Positions 34,535 through 42,973 of a DNA stretch of 64,000 nucleotides are shown one piece after another. The notes under the pieces are model-generated. The model did not search any database. It was not told the origin of the DNA and was given only the letters and a program-made list of their open reading frames with translations. The number at the start of each line of letters is the position of its first letter. The first letter of the stretch is position 1. Made by a program: the position numbers and the translations under genes. The DNA comes from Aromatoleum buckelii (GTDB lineage: Bacteria > Pseudomonadota > Gammaproteobacteria > Burkholderiales > Rhodocyclaceae), in the NCBI RefSeq assembly GCF_012910785.2, contig NZ_WTVH02000010.1, positions 1,488,001 to 1,552,000 on the forward strand, written 5' to 3'.

Positions 34535-34981
34535 CTACGATTTCTCCGCAGGGCGTGCCACGGGGCGGAGAATGCGGCTCGGTTTGCCGCGCAGGACGTT
34601 GAGCAATTCCGCACGCGCCCGCGTGTGTTCGAGCCCCCTGGCGACCAGCGAGTCGACCAGCTCGCCGAAACGCGCGCGGCGCCGCAGCCCCGCCTCGCTC
34701 GTGTCGCGGCGATTGTTGAAGCAGTCCATCAGCGTCGAGCCGCAGACACAATTGCGGAAGAGCTCCAGCACCACCTGCCCGTCGTCGTCCGTCGTCTGCT
34801 TGAGACCGCTCCGCCCGGAGCCGATACGCTGCGTTTGGGCGACGTAATCGTCAACGTCCCGATAGCTTCGGCCGCACAGCGCACAGTGCTTCGGAAAAGT
34901 GCCTGCGGCGATCGCCTGCAGACCGGCATAAAGTTCGGCATCGACAGCGACAACATCGCCCGGACCCGCTTGTTTGGTCAT
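34535..34981 (-). CDS. Conserved Cys-containing protein, function unknown
   Basis: A 148-residue soluble protein. It has a CALC pair near residue 33 and a second pair in FRNCVCGSTLMDCFNNRRD, so it may bind zinc or an iron-sulfur centre through four Cys. The C-terminal half is basic and helical (GLRRRARFGELVDSLVARG). The start at 34981 is preferred over upstream ATGs because GGGGC lies before it and there is no obvious site for the others; it remains uncertain. It lies 133 bp downstream of the histidine kinase on the same strand, so a role in the same signalling pathway is possible. I do not recognise a named family. Confidence 0.7.
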   Translation of the reverse strand: MTKQAGPGDVVAVDAELYAGLQAIAAGTFPKHCALCGRSYRDVDDYVAQTQRIGSGRSGLKQTTDDDGQVVLELFRNCVCGSTLMDCFNNRRDTSEAGLRRRARFGELVDSLVARGLEHTRARAELLNVLRGKPSRILRPVARPAEKS

Positions 34982-35114
34982 GTCTGCCCCGAACGCAGTG
35001 GTTGTTTTCGGCGGCATGTTATGAAGAATGGGCCATTCTTCGCAAGAGCGAATCGGCTGCGCACCGGGCGGACCGTGCGGAAATATCCCGGTGGGCAAAA
35101 ACTGCCCGCATTGC

Positions 35115-36248
35115 TCAGCTCTTGCTGCTTGCGGCGCCAGCGTCACGAACGTGCAGCGGCAACAGGATGCGGAACGTGGTCCCCCGACCGGGCTGACTGC
35201 GAATTTCGATGCGGCCGTCATGACGCCTGATGATATCGGCAGAAATCGACAGGCCGAGCCCGGTCCCCTTGCCGACCGGCTTGGTCGTGAAGAACGGTTC
35301 GAAAATGCGCTGCTGCACTTCGGGCGGCATCCCTTTGCCGGTATCCGCAATCTCCACCCACGCATGTCCGTCGATCGTTCCGCTGCGCAATCTGATCGTC
35401 CCGGAGGTTTCGATGGCCTGCGCGGCGTTGACCAGCAGATTCATGAATACCTGGTTCATCTGTGCGGGAATGCAGCGCACCGGGGGCAAGTCGTCCAACT
35501 CCCGCACCACCTCCGCCTTGTACTTGATTTCGTTCCACACGATATTGAGCGTGCTCTCGAGGCCGCGGTTGAGATCCGCGTCCTGCCACTCGCCTTCGTC
35601 GGCGTGCGAAAAGTCCTTGAGGTCGGCGACGATATGCCTGATCCGGGCAAGCCCATCGAGCGATTCACGCAGCAGATCGGGGATGTCCGCGCGCAAGTAG
35701 TCGATCTCGGCGATCGTGCGCGCTTTTTGCACTGCCGCGCGCGCCGAGTGATCGGCAGGCAGTTCGCTTTCGAGGCGCTCGTACGCATCGATGAGGCTGA
35801 ACAGGCGCTCCACGTACGAGGTCAGCGAACCCAGATTGGAACTCACGAATCCGACTGGATTGTTGATCTCGTGGGCAACTCCTGCAGCCAGCTGTCCCAC
35901 CGCAGCCAACTTCTCCGACTGCAGCAGCTGGTTCTGCGTCCGTTCGACGCGTGCCGCCGCTTCCGCCAGTACCCGGCGCCCGCGCTCACGTTCGCTCGCC
36001 TGCTCCGCCAGCTGCGCGTCGAGCTGCTCGTTGGCCACGGCGAGGGCTTGGCATCGCTCGGCGAGCAGGCCGACGAGTCCGGTCAAATGCGCTTCGATTT
36101 CGGTTTCGGCCGGGTCTTTGCCTTGGGGATTGCCTGCGCGCCGGGCGTGCTGCAGTGCGAGGGCATTGATCCGGCCGACCGCCTCGCTGATCCGCTCGTC
36201 CGCCCGGGCAATTGCGCGCAGCTCTTCACCCCATGCACCTGCGGTCAT
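35115..36248 (-). CDS. Cytoplasmic sensor histidine kinase
   Basis: A 377-residue histidine kinase without membrane segments. An N-terminal coiled-coil region (residues 1-110) precedes the phosphoacceptor box [13 protein letters not shown] with His126, and the ATPase domain follows with N-box [16 protein letters not shown]1 [10 protein letters not shown]-box [20 protein letters not shown]. The HEINNP type of kinase often works with response regulators that carry output enzymes. The REC-HD-GYP gene lies 88 bp upstream on the same strand, and the receiver of the large EAL protein just upstream (30774-34508) closely resembles that REC domain, so both are candidate targets. The input signal is unknown. 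Confidence 0.92.
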   Translation of the reverse strand: MTAGAWGEELRAIARADERISEAVGRINALALQHARRAGNPQGKDPAETEIEAHLTGLVGLLAERCQALAVANEQLDAQLAEQASERERGRRVLAEAAARVERTQNQLLQSEKLAAVGQLAAGVAHEINNPVGFVSSNLGSLTSYVERLFSLIDAYERLESELPADHSARAAVQKARTIAEIDYLRADIPDLLRESLDGLARIRHIVADLKDFSHADEGEWQDADLNRGLESTLNIVWNEIKYKAEVVRELDDLPPVRCIPAQMNQVFMNLLVNAAQAIETSGTIRLRSGTIDGHAWVEIADTGKGMPPEVQQRIFEPFFTTKPVGKGTGLGLSISADIIRRHDGRIEIRSQPGRGTTFRILLPLHVRDAGAASSKS

Positions 36249-36336
36249 TGGCCCTGCTCCTGCAGCCCGGATTCCAGCATCAGGATTGCCCCTCCAGCGT
36301 CAGTTCGTGCGGCGCCGGTCGCATTCTGCGGCGACA

Positions 36337-37647
36337 TCACAGTTTGTCGCGGCGGACGTGCAGCGTCAGGGCGATGCCTTCGCGACGCGCATAGTCCTGG
36401 ATCTGCCGCACCAGAGAGGCGTCGAGGACATACTCCGCAGCGAGCAGCAGTGTGCCGTCGCGCCCGACGAGGTCACGTGCGAGGACCATCCCCACCTGGA
36501 GGTTGAGCGCCGACACAGCGACATCCCGTGCAGGCGGTTCCTGCGCAACTCCGCCGAGCATCTCGACGAGCGCGTCCACCACCTGTGGATCGTAGCGCCG
36601 GTTGCGCGACTGCACGAGCATCGCTTTCGCCTCGTCCGCGCTCAGGCGATTCTCCGCCAGCGTGCCGGCCTGCAACCCATCGAAGTCATTGACGGCCGAC
36701 AGGATGCGCGCACCCAGCGGAATCGCGAGCCCTTGCAGACCGTCGGGGAAACCCTGTCCGTCGAAACGTTCATGGTGCGAGCGCACAATGCGCGCGGCTT
36801 CCTTCAGCTCGTCGAGCGGCATCAGCGCGGATTCGCCAGCGATTGCATGCTTGCGATACTGCCCCATTTCGTCGCCATTCATTTTCGAGACAGGCTTTGC
36901 GAGCAGCGTGTCGGAGAAACCGATCTTGCCGATGTCGTGCAACAGTCCGGCAAGGAAGATGTCCTGCTGGCTCTTGGCGTCGATGTCGAGGCGGGCGGCA
37001 AGCTTGCGGGCGAGATCGGCGACGCGCCGTGAATGGCCCGCAACTCCGCCTCCGCGCAATTCCATCAGGCCGGAGAAGGTCTTGATCGAGACCAGGAAGT
37101 TCTGCTTGAGCCGCTCGTTTGCCTGCTTGAGCGAGTCGTTCGTCTGTTCGAGGGCGGCCGTGCGTTCCTGGACCTTGCGCTCGAGGTCGGTGTTGAGTTC
37201 CTTCAGTTCGTCGTTCTGCTGCTGCGTCAGTGTCTGCAGCCGCGTGTTTTCTGCCTGCAGCCGCTGACGGTCGAGCGCATCGCGAATGATCAGCGTGAGA
37301 TCGTTGTCGTCCCACGGCTTGGCAATGTAACGGTAGATCTCGCCGCGGTTGATCGCGTCGATCGTCGAAGTGACATCGGCATAGCCGGTGAGCAGCACGC
37401 GCGTCACCTGTGGCCAGCGGTTGCGCACATGTTCGAGGAACTCGGCACCGTCCATTTCGGGCATGCGCATGTCGGAGATCACGAGGTCGACGCGTTCCCG
37501 CTCGAGAATCTCGAGCCCCGCCTTGCCGCTCTCGGCAAGATGCAATTTGTAGCCGGCCGGCCGCAGCAATCGCCGGAGCGAAGAAAGGATGCTTGCCTCG
37601 TCGTCGACGAGCAGCAGGCTCGGTGCGCTGTCAGTGATCTCGGTCAT
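36337..37647 (-). CDS. Response regulator with HD-GYP c-di-GMP phosphodiesterase domain
   Basis: A 436-residue RpfG-type regulator. The receiver domain (residues 8-125) has acidic residues in LLLVDDEAS, phosphoacceptor Asp59 in ISDMRMPEMDG and the KPWDD lysine block. A coiled-coil linker (about 135-190) leads to the HD-GYP domain with HSRRVADLA, LLHDIGKIGFSD and SHHERFDGQGFP; in the last motif GYP reads GFP, a conservative change seen in some members, so activity is likely but not certain. The ATG at 37647 begins the receiver domain. It is the first of three minus-strand genes (regulator, kinase, Cys protein). Confidence 0.92.
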   Translation of the reverse strand: MTEITDSAPSLLLVDDEASILSSLRRLLRPAGYKLHLAESGKAGLEILERERVDLVISDMRMPEMDGAEFLEHVRNRWPQVTRVLLTGYADVTSTIDAINRGEIYRYIAKPWDDNDLTLIIRDALDRQRLQAENTRLQTLTQQQNDELKELNTDLERKVQERTAALEQTNDSLKQANERLKQNFLVSIKTFSGLMELRGGGVAGHSRRVADLARKLAARLDIDAKSQQDIFLAGLLHDIGKIGFSDTLLAKPVSKMNGDEMGQYRKHAIAGESALMPLDELKEAARIVRSHHERFDGQGFPDGLQGLAIPLGARILSAVNDFDGLQAGTLAENRLSADEAKAMLVQSRNRRYDPQVVDALVEMLGGVAQEPPARDVAVSALNLQVGMVLARDLVGRDGTLLLAAEYVLDASLVRQIQDYARREGIALTLHVRRDKL

Positions 37648-37913
37648 CGGCTTGGTGGGGTCGTGCCTCGCCGCGAAGGCATGCGGAGGCTGGGCTGGGG
37701 CGTGATTATACCCTGCCGTCAAGCGCCCGAACCCGGGCCGCTGTCACGCTTTTGCCGGTAGCGTACGGCGAGCGTTTGGGGCTGTGCCGGTCGAACAAGT
37801 TGTCGTCTGTAGCTGTATGCGAATCGCAGATCGCGGGACAATCCACCGTTATCCGGCGCAGGATGTTCCAAAAAACGTCTTCGCCTGTCCCATTCGTCAC
37901 CGAGGTCCGGATC

Positions 37914-38507
37914 GTGAATTCCGCCGCAACGTTTCCGCTGCATGCACCCGTGCTGGGCCGAATCCCCGGCAACAAGGCCATCTGGGTAGGCATCTACTGC
38001 GAAGTCACCGAGTTCGCCCTGATGTTCCTGGTGTATTTCATCGCCCGCGCGCACCATCCCGTCAGCTTCAGTGGCGGCCACGCGCAGTTGTCGCTGCTTG
38101 CTGGCACCGCCTATACCGTCGCGCTGCTGAGCAGCGGCTACTGCGTCGCGCGTGGCCTCGTGGCGATGCGCAGGGCGCGCAGGCAGGCTTGCCTACGCTG
38201 GCTGGCAGCGGCTTTCGTCATCGGCGCGATCTATCCGGTCGTCAAGTTTTTCGAAGTGCGCTGGAACCTCGCGAACGGGCTCGACGGCGATGCAGGGGTG
38301 TTCTTCGTCACCTACTACTACCTGACTTTCAACCACCTCGTCCACGTGTTCTGGGGACTGCTCGGGTTGCTGTGGGTCATGGTGCGTACCGGCGCCGGCA
38401 GCTATACCGCCGAGGAACACGACGGGCTCGAGGCTTTCGCGTGCTACTGGCACACGACCGACATCATCTGGCTGATGATCTTCCCGCTGTTCTACATGCT
38501 GCGCTGA
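37914..38507 (+). CDS. Cytochrome c oxidase subunit III-like protein, NorE type
   Basis: A 197-residue membrane protein with five or more hydrophobic segments, of the heme-copper oxidase subunit III family. Characteristic stretches are KAIWVGIYCEVTEFALMF near the N-terminus, FFEVRWNLANGL in the middle and YYLTFNHLVHVFWGLLGLLW and WHTTDIIWLMIFPLFYMLR near the end. The length and the neighbour (a small subunit IV-like gene 15 bp downstream) fit NorE, an accessory protein of nitric oxide reduction in denitrifiers. A GTG at 37914 with GAGG upstream is the likely start; an ATG at 37863 in frame is an alternative. No norCB genes are in the window. Confidence 0.82.
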   Translation: MNSAATFPLHAPVLGRIPGNKAIWVGIYCEVTEFALMFLVYFIARAHHPVSFSGGHAQLSLLAGTAYTVALLSSGYCVARGLVAMRRARRQACLRWLAAAFVIGAIYPVVKFFEVRWNLANGLDGDAGVFFVTYYYLTFNHLVHVFWGLLGLLWVMVRTGAGSYTAEEHDGLEAFACYWHTTDIIWLMIFPLFYMLR

Positions 38508-38522
38508 GCGAGGGAGCGAACG

Positions 38523-38813
38523 ATGATTGAAACGCGGAAACTCGATCTCGCCTGGATCACGCTGGTCCTGCTCAGCATCGGCAGCGCCGGCGTCGGCGGG
38601 ACGGCAGACCCCGATCTCGGTGTGACGGCGATCATCGCGCTGGTGATGGGCGTCAAGGTGCGCATCGTCTGCACGTATTTCATGGAACTGGACACCGCGT
38701 CGCGGCGGATTCGCCGGTCGATGTATGCGTTCTGCTACGGCATGCCGACAGTGGTCGTGCTGACGAGCGTGTTCGGCGACGTCATCGCACGACTCACTGC
38801 GGTGCTTATGTAG
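38523..38813 (+). CDS. Subunit IV-like small membrane protein, NorF type
   Basis: A 96-residue protein with three hydrophobic segments and the pattern of prokaryotic cytochrome c oxidase subunit IV (LDLAWITLVLLSIGSAGV, VMGVKVRIVCTYFMELDTA). It starts 15 bp after the NorE-like gene and is surely cotranscribed. In Paracoccus-type clusters norE and norF aid nitric oxide reductase activity; here the pair stands alone in front of a convergent aminotransferase gene, so partner enzymes must be encoded elsewhere. Confidence 0.78.
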   Translation: MIETRKLDLAWITLVLLSIGSAGVGGTADPDLGVTAIIALVMGVKVRIVCTYFMELDTASRRIRRSMYAFCYGMPTVVVLTSVFGDVIARLTAVLM

Positions 38814-38866
38814 CGCCGCGTCCGGCCTGGCGTCGTTCATTACGCCGGACGACGGCTGCGGGCCGG

Positions 38867-39994
38867 TCAGCCGGCCCGGTTCAGCGCCTCATCGAGGTAG
38901 CGGACGGTGCGCTCGACGTCGTGCAGCTTGTCCAGACCGAAGAGACCGATGCGGAACGTGCGGAAGTCCGCCGGTTCGTCGCACTGCAGCGGCACGCCCG
39001 CGGCGATCTGCAGGCCCTGGGCGGACAATGCACGGCCGGACTGGATTTCGGGGTCGCTGGTGTAGCTGACGACCACGCCCGGCGCCTGGAACCCTTCGGC
39101 GGCGACACTTTTGAAACCTTTGCGGGTCAGCAGCGCCCGCACGCTGTCGCCCAGTTCCTGCTGTTCGCCGCGCACCTTGTCGAAGCCGTAGTCGCGGGTC
39201 TCCTTCATTACGTCGCGCAGCGTCGTCAGCGCGTCGGTCGGCATCGTCGCGTGGTACATGTGGCCGCCGTTCTCGTACGCCTCCATGATCTGCAGCCACT
39301 TGCGCAGGTCACAGGCAAAGCTCGTGCTCGTCGTGGACTCGATTTTCGCGCGGGCGCCTTCGCCCAGCATCACGAGCGCACAGCACGGCGAACCGCTCCA
39401 GCCTTTTTGCGGCGCGCTGATCAGGATGTCGATGCCCAGAGCCTGCATGTCGACCCAGATCGTGCCGGACGCGATGCAGTCGAGCACGAACAGGCCGCCG
39501 ACCGAATGCACCGCGTCGGCGACCGCGCGCAGGTAGGCGTCGGGCAGCATCATGCCGCTGGAGGTCTCGACGTGCGGAGCGAAGACGACGTCGGGCTTTT
39601 GCTCGCGTATCGTCCGGACGACTTCCTCGATCGGAGCCGGTGCAAACGCGGCCTGCGGCCCGTCATCGACCGGGCGCGCCTTCAGGACGGTCGATTCGGC
39701 CGGGATGTTGCCCATGTCGAAGATCTGCGTCCAGCGATAGCTGAACCAGCCGTTGCGGATGACAAGGCACTTGCGGCCGGTGGCGAACTGGCGGGCGACG
39801 GCTTCCATGCCGAACGTGCCGCTGCCGGGGACGACGATCGCGGATTTCGCGTTGTAGACTTCCTTGAGCATTCGCGAGATGTCGTTCATTACACCCTGGA
39901 AGGCCCGCGACATGTGATTGAGCGAGCGGTCGGTATAGACCACCGAATATTCGAGCAACCCGTCCGGGTCGGGATGGCGCAACAAGCCTGGCAC
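38867..39994 (-). CDS. Class V aminotransferase (alanine/serine-glyoxylate type)
   Basis: A 375-residue PLP-dependent enzyme of the class V aminotransferase family, related to alanine-glyoxylate and serine-pyruvate aminotransferases. PLP-site features are PGSGTFGMEAVARQF near the N-terminus, LDCIASGTIWVDM, and APQKGWSGSP with the Schiff-base lysine. Substrate specificity cannot be read. The start was set at a GTG at 39994 because AGGAG lies six bases before it; the frame opens at a TTG at 40009. The next gene upstream on the same strand (SufS-like) is another class V family member, 258 bp away, so a shared operon is uncertain. Confidence 0.88.
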   Translation of the reverse strand: MPGLLRHPDPDGLLEYSVVYTDRSLNHMSRAFQGVMNDISRMLKEVYNAKSAIVVPGSGTFGMEAVARQFATGRKCLVIRNGWFSYRWTQIFDMGNIPAESTVLKARPVDDGPQAAFAPAPIEEVVRTIREQKPDVVFAPHVETSSGMMLPDAYLRAVADAVHSVGGLFVLDCIASGTIWVDMQALGIDILISAPQKGWSGSPCCALVMLGEGARAKIESTTSTSFACDLRKWLQIMEAYENGGHMYHATMPTDALTTLRDVMKETRDYGFDKVRGEQQELGDSVRALLTRKGFKSVAAEGFQAPGVVVSYTSDPEIQSGRALSAQGLQIAAGVPLQCDEPADFRTFRIGLFGLDKLHDVERTVRYLDEALNRAG

Positions 39995-40267
39995 TGTGAT
40001 CTCCTGCAAGGAAAACGGAAGGACGGGGCGAGGATACCCGGACTAACTGCCGCGGGCCATCCCCTGCCGGGGGGGCGGGAGGGGCACGGGTCTGGGCGAT
40101 GCGCGGCGGGAAGTTCCGCGGCGAGCGCGTGTTTTCAGTTGCACCCTGATACGGTTGCCGGACAGGGGTTGAAGCCTTCGCCGTGCCGGTCCGCGTCCGG
40201 CAGCCGACCGAAATTATGCGGACGCCGCCCACGATCGAGGATCGCTTCCCTGTACCGGTCGCGCAGC

Positions 40268-41554
40268 TCACCCATCGAACACCTCCCGCACGCGGCGCAA
40301 TGCGGCAAACAGCGCGTCGACCTCGTCGTGCGTGTTGTACATCGCGAACGACGCGCGCACCGTCGACGGCAGGCCGAAGCGTTCCATCAGCGGCATCGCG
40401 CAGTGGTGGCCGGTGCGGACCGCCACCCCTTCATGGTCGAGGATAGTGCCGACATCGTGTGCGTGGATGTCGTCGAACACGAACGACAGGATCGCCGCCT
40501 TGTTGCGCGCGGTTCCGACGAGGCGCAGGCCCGGCATCGCGCGCGCCTGCCGAGTGGCGTGCTCGAGCAGCGCGTCCTCGTGCGCGGCGATCGCGGCGAT
40601 TCCCGTTTCCTCGACGTAGCGGATCGCTGCGCCCAGCGCAATCGCGCCGGCGATGTCCGGTGTGCCCGCTTCGAACTTGTACGGCAGCTCGTTGTATGTC
40701 GTCCCGGCAAAGCTCACCTGCCGGATCATGTCGCCCCCGCCCTGCCACGGCGGCATCGCGTCGAGCAGCGCAGCCTTGCCGTACAGCACGCCGATGCCGG
40801 TCGGCCCATAGAGCTTGTGCGCCGAGAACGCGTAGAAGTCGCAGTCGAGCGCCTGCACGTCGACCGCAACGTGCGGCACCGCCTGCGCGCCGTCAAGCAG
40901 CACCGGCACGCCGCGCGCGTGCGCCATGTCGATGAGTTCCCGCACCGGGTTGATCGTGCCGAGGGCGTTCGACACATGCGCCAGCGCGACGATCCGCGTG
41001 CGGTTCCCGAGCAGGCGCTCGAACTCCGCGACGAGCAGCTCACCGTCGTCATTGACCGGGGCGACTTTCAGCACCGCCCCCGTCCGCTCGCAAGCGAGTT
41101 GCCACGGCACGATGTTCGAGTGGTGCTCCATGGCCGTGATGAGGATCTCGTCACCCGGGCGGAAACGTCCGCCGAAACTGTTCGCGACGAGGTTGATCGC
41201 TTCGGTCGTGCCGCGCACGAAGACGATCTCCTCGCGTCGCGCGGCGTTCACGAACCGCTGGACCGTGTCGCGAGCGGCCTCGAAAGCGTCGGTCGCCTCC
41301 TGGCTCAGGCGATGCACGCCGCGATGCACGTTCGCGTTGAGCACGGCATAGTAATGCGCTTGCGCGTCGATCACGCAACGCGGTTTCTGGCTCGTTGCCG
41401 CGTTGTCGAGATAGACGAGCGGCCTGCCATTGACTTCGCGGGCGAGGATCGGGAAGTCGTCGCGGAGCCGGGCGACGTCGAGCGGCGGGATGTCCGCGCC
41501 CGCAGCGGGTGTCGCGATACCCAGCGCGTTCAACTCATTCGCAGCAGTTCCCAT
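40268..41554 (-). CDS. sufS: SufS-like cysteine desulfurase
   Basis: A 428-residue PLP enzyme of the group II cysteine desulfurases, which take sulfur from cysteine for iron-sulfur cluster or cofactor assembly. Visible hallmarks: YLDNAATSQKP, HRGVHRLSQEATDAFE, FVRGTTEAINLVA, ITAMEHHSNIVPW, DGAQAVPH, FSAHKLYGPTGIGVLYGK with the PLP lysine, and VRTGHHCAMPLM carrying the active-site cysteine. The ATG at 41554 has GGGGA upstream. No sufBCDE genes are adjacent. A short Cys-rich frame ends 25 bp inside its start and may be a coupled partner. Confidence 0.93.
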   Translation of the reverse strand: MGTAANELNALGIATPAAGADIPPLDVARLRDDFPILAREVNGRPLVYLDNAATSQKPRCVIDAQAHYYAVLNANVHRGVHRLSQEATDAFEAARDTVQRFVNAARREEIVFVRGTTEAINLVANSFGGRFRPGDEILITAMEHHSNIVPWQLACERTGAVLKVAPVNDDGELLVAEFERLLGNRTRIVALAHVSNALGTINPVRELIDMAHARGVPVLLDGAQAVPHVAVDVQALDCDFYAFSAHKLYGPTGIGVLYGKAALLDAMPPWQGGGDMIRQVSFAGTTYNELPYKFEAGTPDIAGAIALGAAIRYVEETGIAAIAAHEDALLEHATRQARAMPGLRLVGTARNKAAILSFVFDDIHAHDVGTILDHEGVAVRTGHHCAMPLMERFGLPSTVRASFAMYNTHDEVDALFAALRRVREVFDG

Positions 41555-41727
41555 TCCCGTTTCCCCACGTCCTCGAGCAGTTGTCCGGGCAGCAGCGGGG
41601 ACAGCCACGCCTGCAGCCCGGCGTGAGTAATATCACGAATCCGGAGCGCCCGCCCAACGGGGCAAAGTTCGGCGGAACACACTTCCGCGCGAAGAACTCG
41701 ATGCCGGCAGTCGCGGCACAAGGGCAA
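41530..41727 (-). CDS. Candidate small Cys-rich protein overlapping sufS
   Basis: A 65-residue frame, start uncertain (TTG at 41727 proposed), that ends 25 bp inside the sufS-like gene. The N-terminal half carries Cys and His in zinc-finger-like spacing (LCRDCRH, then VCSAELCP); the C-terminal half reads like a real protein (DITHAGLQAWLSPLLPGQLLEDVGKREW) and codon choice matches neighbouring genes. The frame continues further upstream without conserved appearance. I do not recognise a family. Coupling to the desulfurase is plausible. Confidence 0.42.
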   Translation of the reverse strand: MPLCRDCRHRVLRAEVCSAELCPVGRALRIRDITHAGLQAWLSPLLPGQLLEDVGKREWELLRMS

Positions 41728-41927
41728 TGTCCGCTGGCGCAAGCGGGACTCGGGCCACGGTCTACAGTAAGAGCATCGGCGAACCGCAGGTTCTTTCCGG
41801 GAAGGTAGTGATGCCGGGCCGCCGTGGGCAACAGCGATCGGCACCAACCTTCTCCCGAAGTATCCGATCAACCCTGGCAAGCGAGGCGCAAAGCCGGTCC
41901 CCGTAATCGACAACCGGAGCAACGAAC

Positions 41928-42401
41928 ATGAGCCTGACTCTGAGTTCCACGGCGTTTGCCCACGGCGGCGCGATTCCCGCAAGCTACACGTGCGACGGCC
42001 GTGACGTGTCCCCTCCCCTGGGCTGGTCCGGCATCCCGGACAACACTCGCAGCCTGGCGCTGATCGTCGATGACCCCGATGCGCCCGATCCGGCGGCTCC
42101 CCAGCGAACATGGGTGCACTGGGTGCTGTACAACATCCCGCCGACGACGGCGGGTCTGCCCGAAGCCGTCGCCATGGCGGACCTGCCGCCCGGCACGCGC
42201 GAAGGAACGAACGACTGGAAGCGCACCGGCTACGGCGGCCCTTGCCCCCCGATCGGCCGGCACCGCTACTTCCACAAGCTCTATGCCCTCGACATCGTCC
42301 TCGCCCCTCTTGGCGCTCCGACGAAGGCTGAATTGGAACAGGCGATGCAGGACCACATTCTTGCCCAGGCGGAACTTGTCGGCACCTACCAGCGATCTTG
42401 A
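41928..42401 (+). CDS. YbhB/YbcL family PEBP-like protein
   Basis: A 157-residue protein of the bacterial phosphatidylethanolamine-binding (Raf kinase inhibitor-like) family. The conserved ligand-site segments are present: CDGRDVSPPLGWSGIP, ALIVDDPDAPDP, WVHWVLYNIPP, and GYGGPCPPIGRHRYFHKLYALD. The biological role is unknown in most bacteria. No signal peptide is obvious, so it is probably cytoplasmic. It is followed after 114 bp by a small secreted-protein gene on the same strand. Confidence 0.92.
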   Translation: MSLTLSSTAFAHGGAIPASYTCDGRDVSPPLGWSGIPDNTRSLALIVDDPDAPDPAAPQRTWVHWVLYNIPPTTAGLPEAVAMADLPPGTREGTNDWKRTGYGGPCPPIGRHRYFHKLYALDIVLAPLGAPTKAELEQAMQDHILAQAELVGTYQRS

Positions 42402-42515
42402 GCGTGGAAAGCCGCGGACCACGCCGTGCGTGCGACGTCGAATGCGAGGCAACCGGAACTCGCTTTCGGTCGGCCAGTCGCATGGAGGGCGGTTTCCACC
42501 ACAGGAGGTATCCCG

Positions 42516-42932
42516 ATGAACAAACACAACATCGCCGCCGGTCTGCTGGTTCTCGCCTCCGGGTTGTGGGGCGGCGCCGCCATGGCGCAGGAAGCGGCTC
42601 CGGCACTCGACGTGCGGGAGTTCGAGGGCGTGCGCTACATCACCGGCGGTGTCGGCGAGGAAGAGCGCAACCAACTCCTCGCCTCCGCGCAGAACTTCAA
42701 CCTCAAACTCGTTTTCGCCGAAAAGTCAGGCGATTATCTTGCCGACGTCAACGTCGCAATCGCCGATTCCACGGGCCGCAAGGTTCTCGAAGCGAGAGCG
42801 GACGGTCCGCTCATGCTGGCAAAACTGCCCCCCGGCAACTACCGCGTCACCGCGATGGCGAACGGGCGCGAGCAAACCCGGAACGCCAGCGTTGGACGCA
42901 CCGGACAGCGGTCGCTGACCTTCTACTGGTAG
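42516..42932 (+). CDS. Small secreted protein with carboxypeptidase-regulatory-like fold
   Basis: A 138-residue protein with a clean Sec signal peptide (MNKHNIAAGLLVLASGLWGG then AMAQEA; cleavage after AMA). The mature part contains a beta-sandwich-like stretch (ADVNVAIADSTGRKVLEARADGPLMLAKLPPGNYRVTAMANG) typical of carboxypeptidase regulatory-like domains in periplasmic proteins. Function unknown. AGGAGG sits eight bases before the ATG; the frame is open upstream from 42426, but the signal peptide decides the start. Confidence 0.8.
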   Translation: MNKHNIAAGLLVLASGLWGGAAMAQEAAPALDVREFEGVRYITGGVGEEERNQLLASAQNFNLKLVFAEKSGDYLADVNVAIADSTGRKVLEARADGPLMLAKLPPGNYRVTAMANGREQTRNASVGRTGQRSLTFYW

Positions 42933-42973
42933 CCCGGGCGATGTCGACACGGCCAAACGGGCACTCGCCGTCG

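Noticed and set aside
38921-41626. 901-residue plus-strand frame opposite the aminotransferase and desulfurase genes
   Set aside because: Shadow frame spanning two well-supported minus-strand PLP enzymes.
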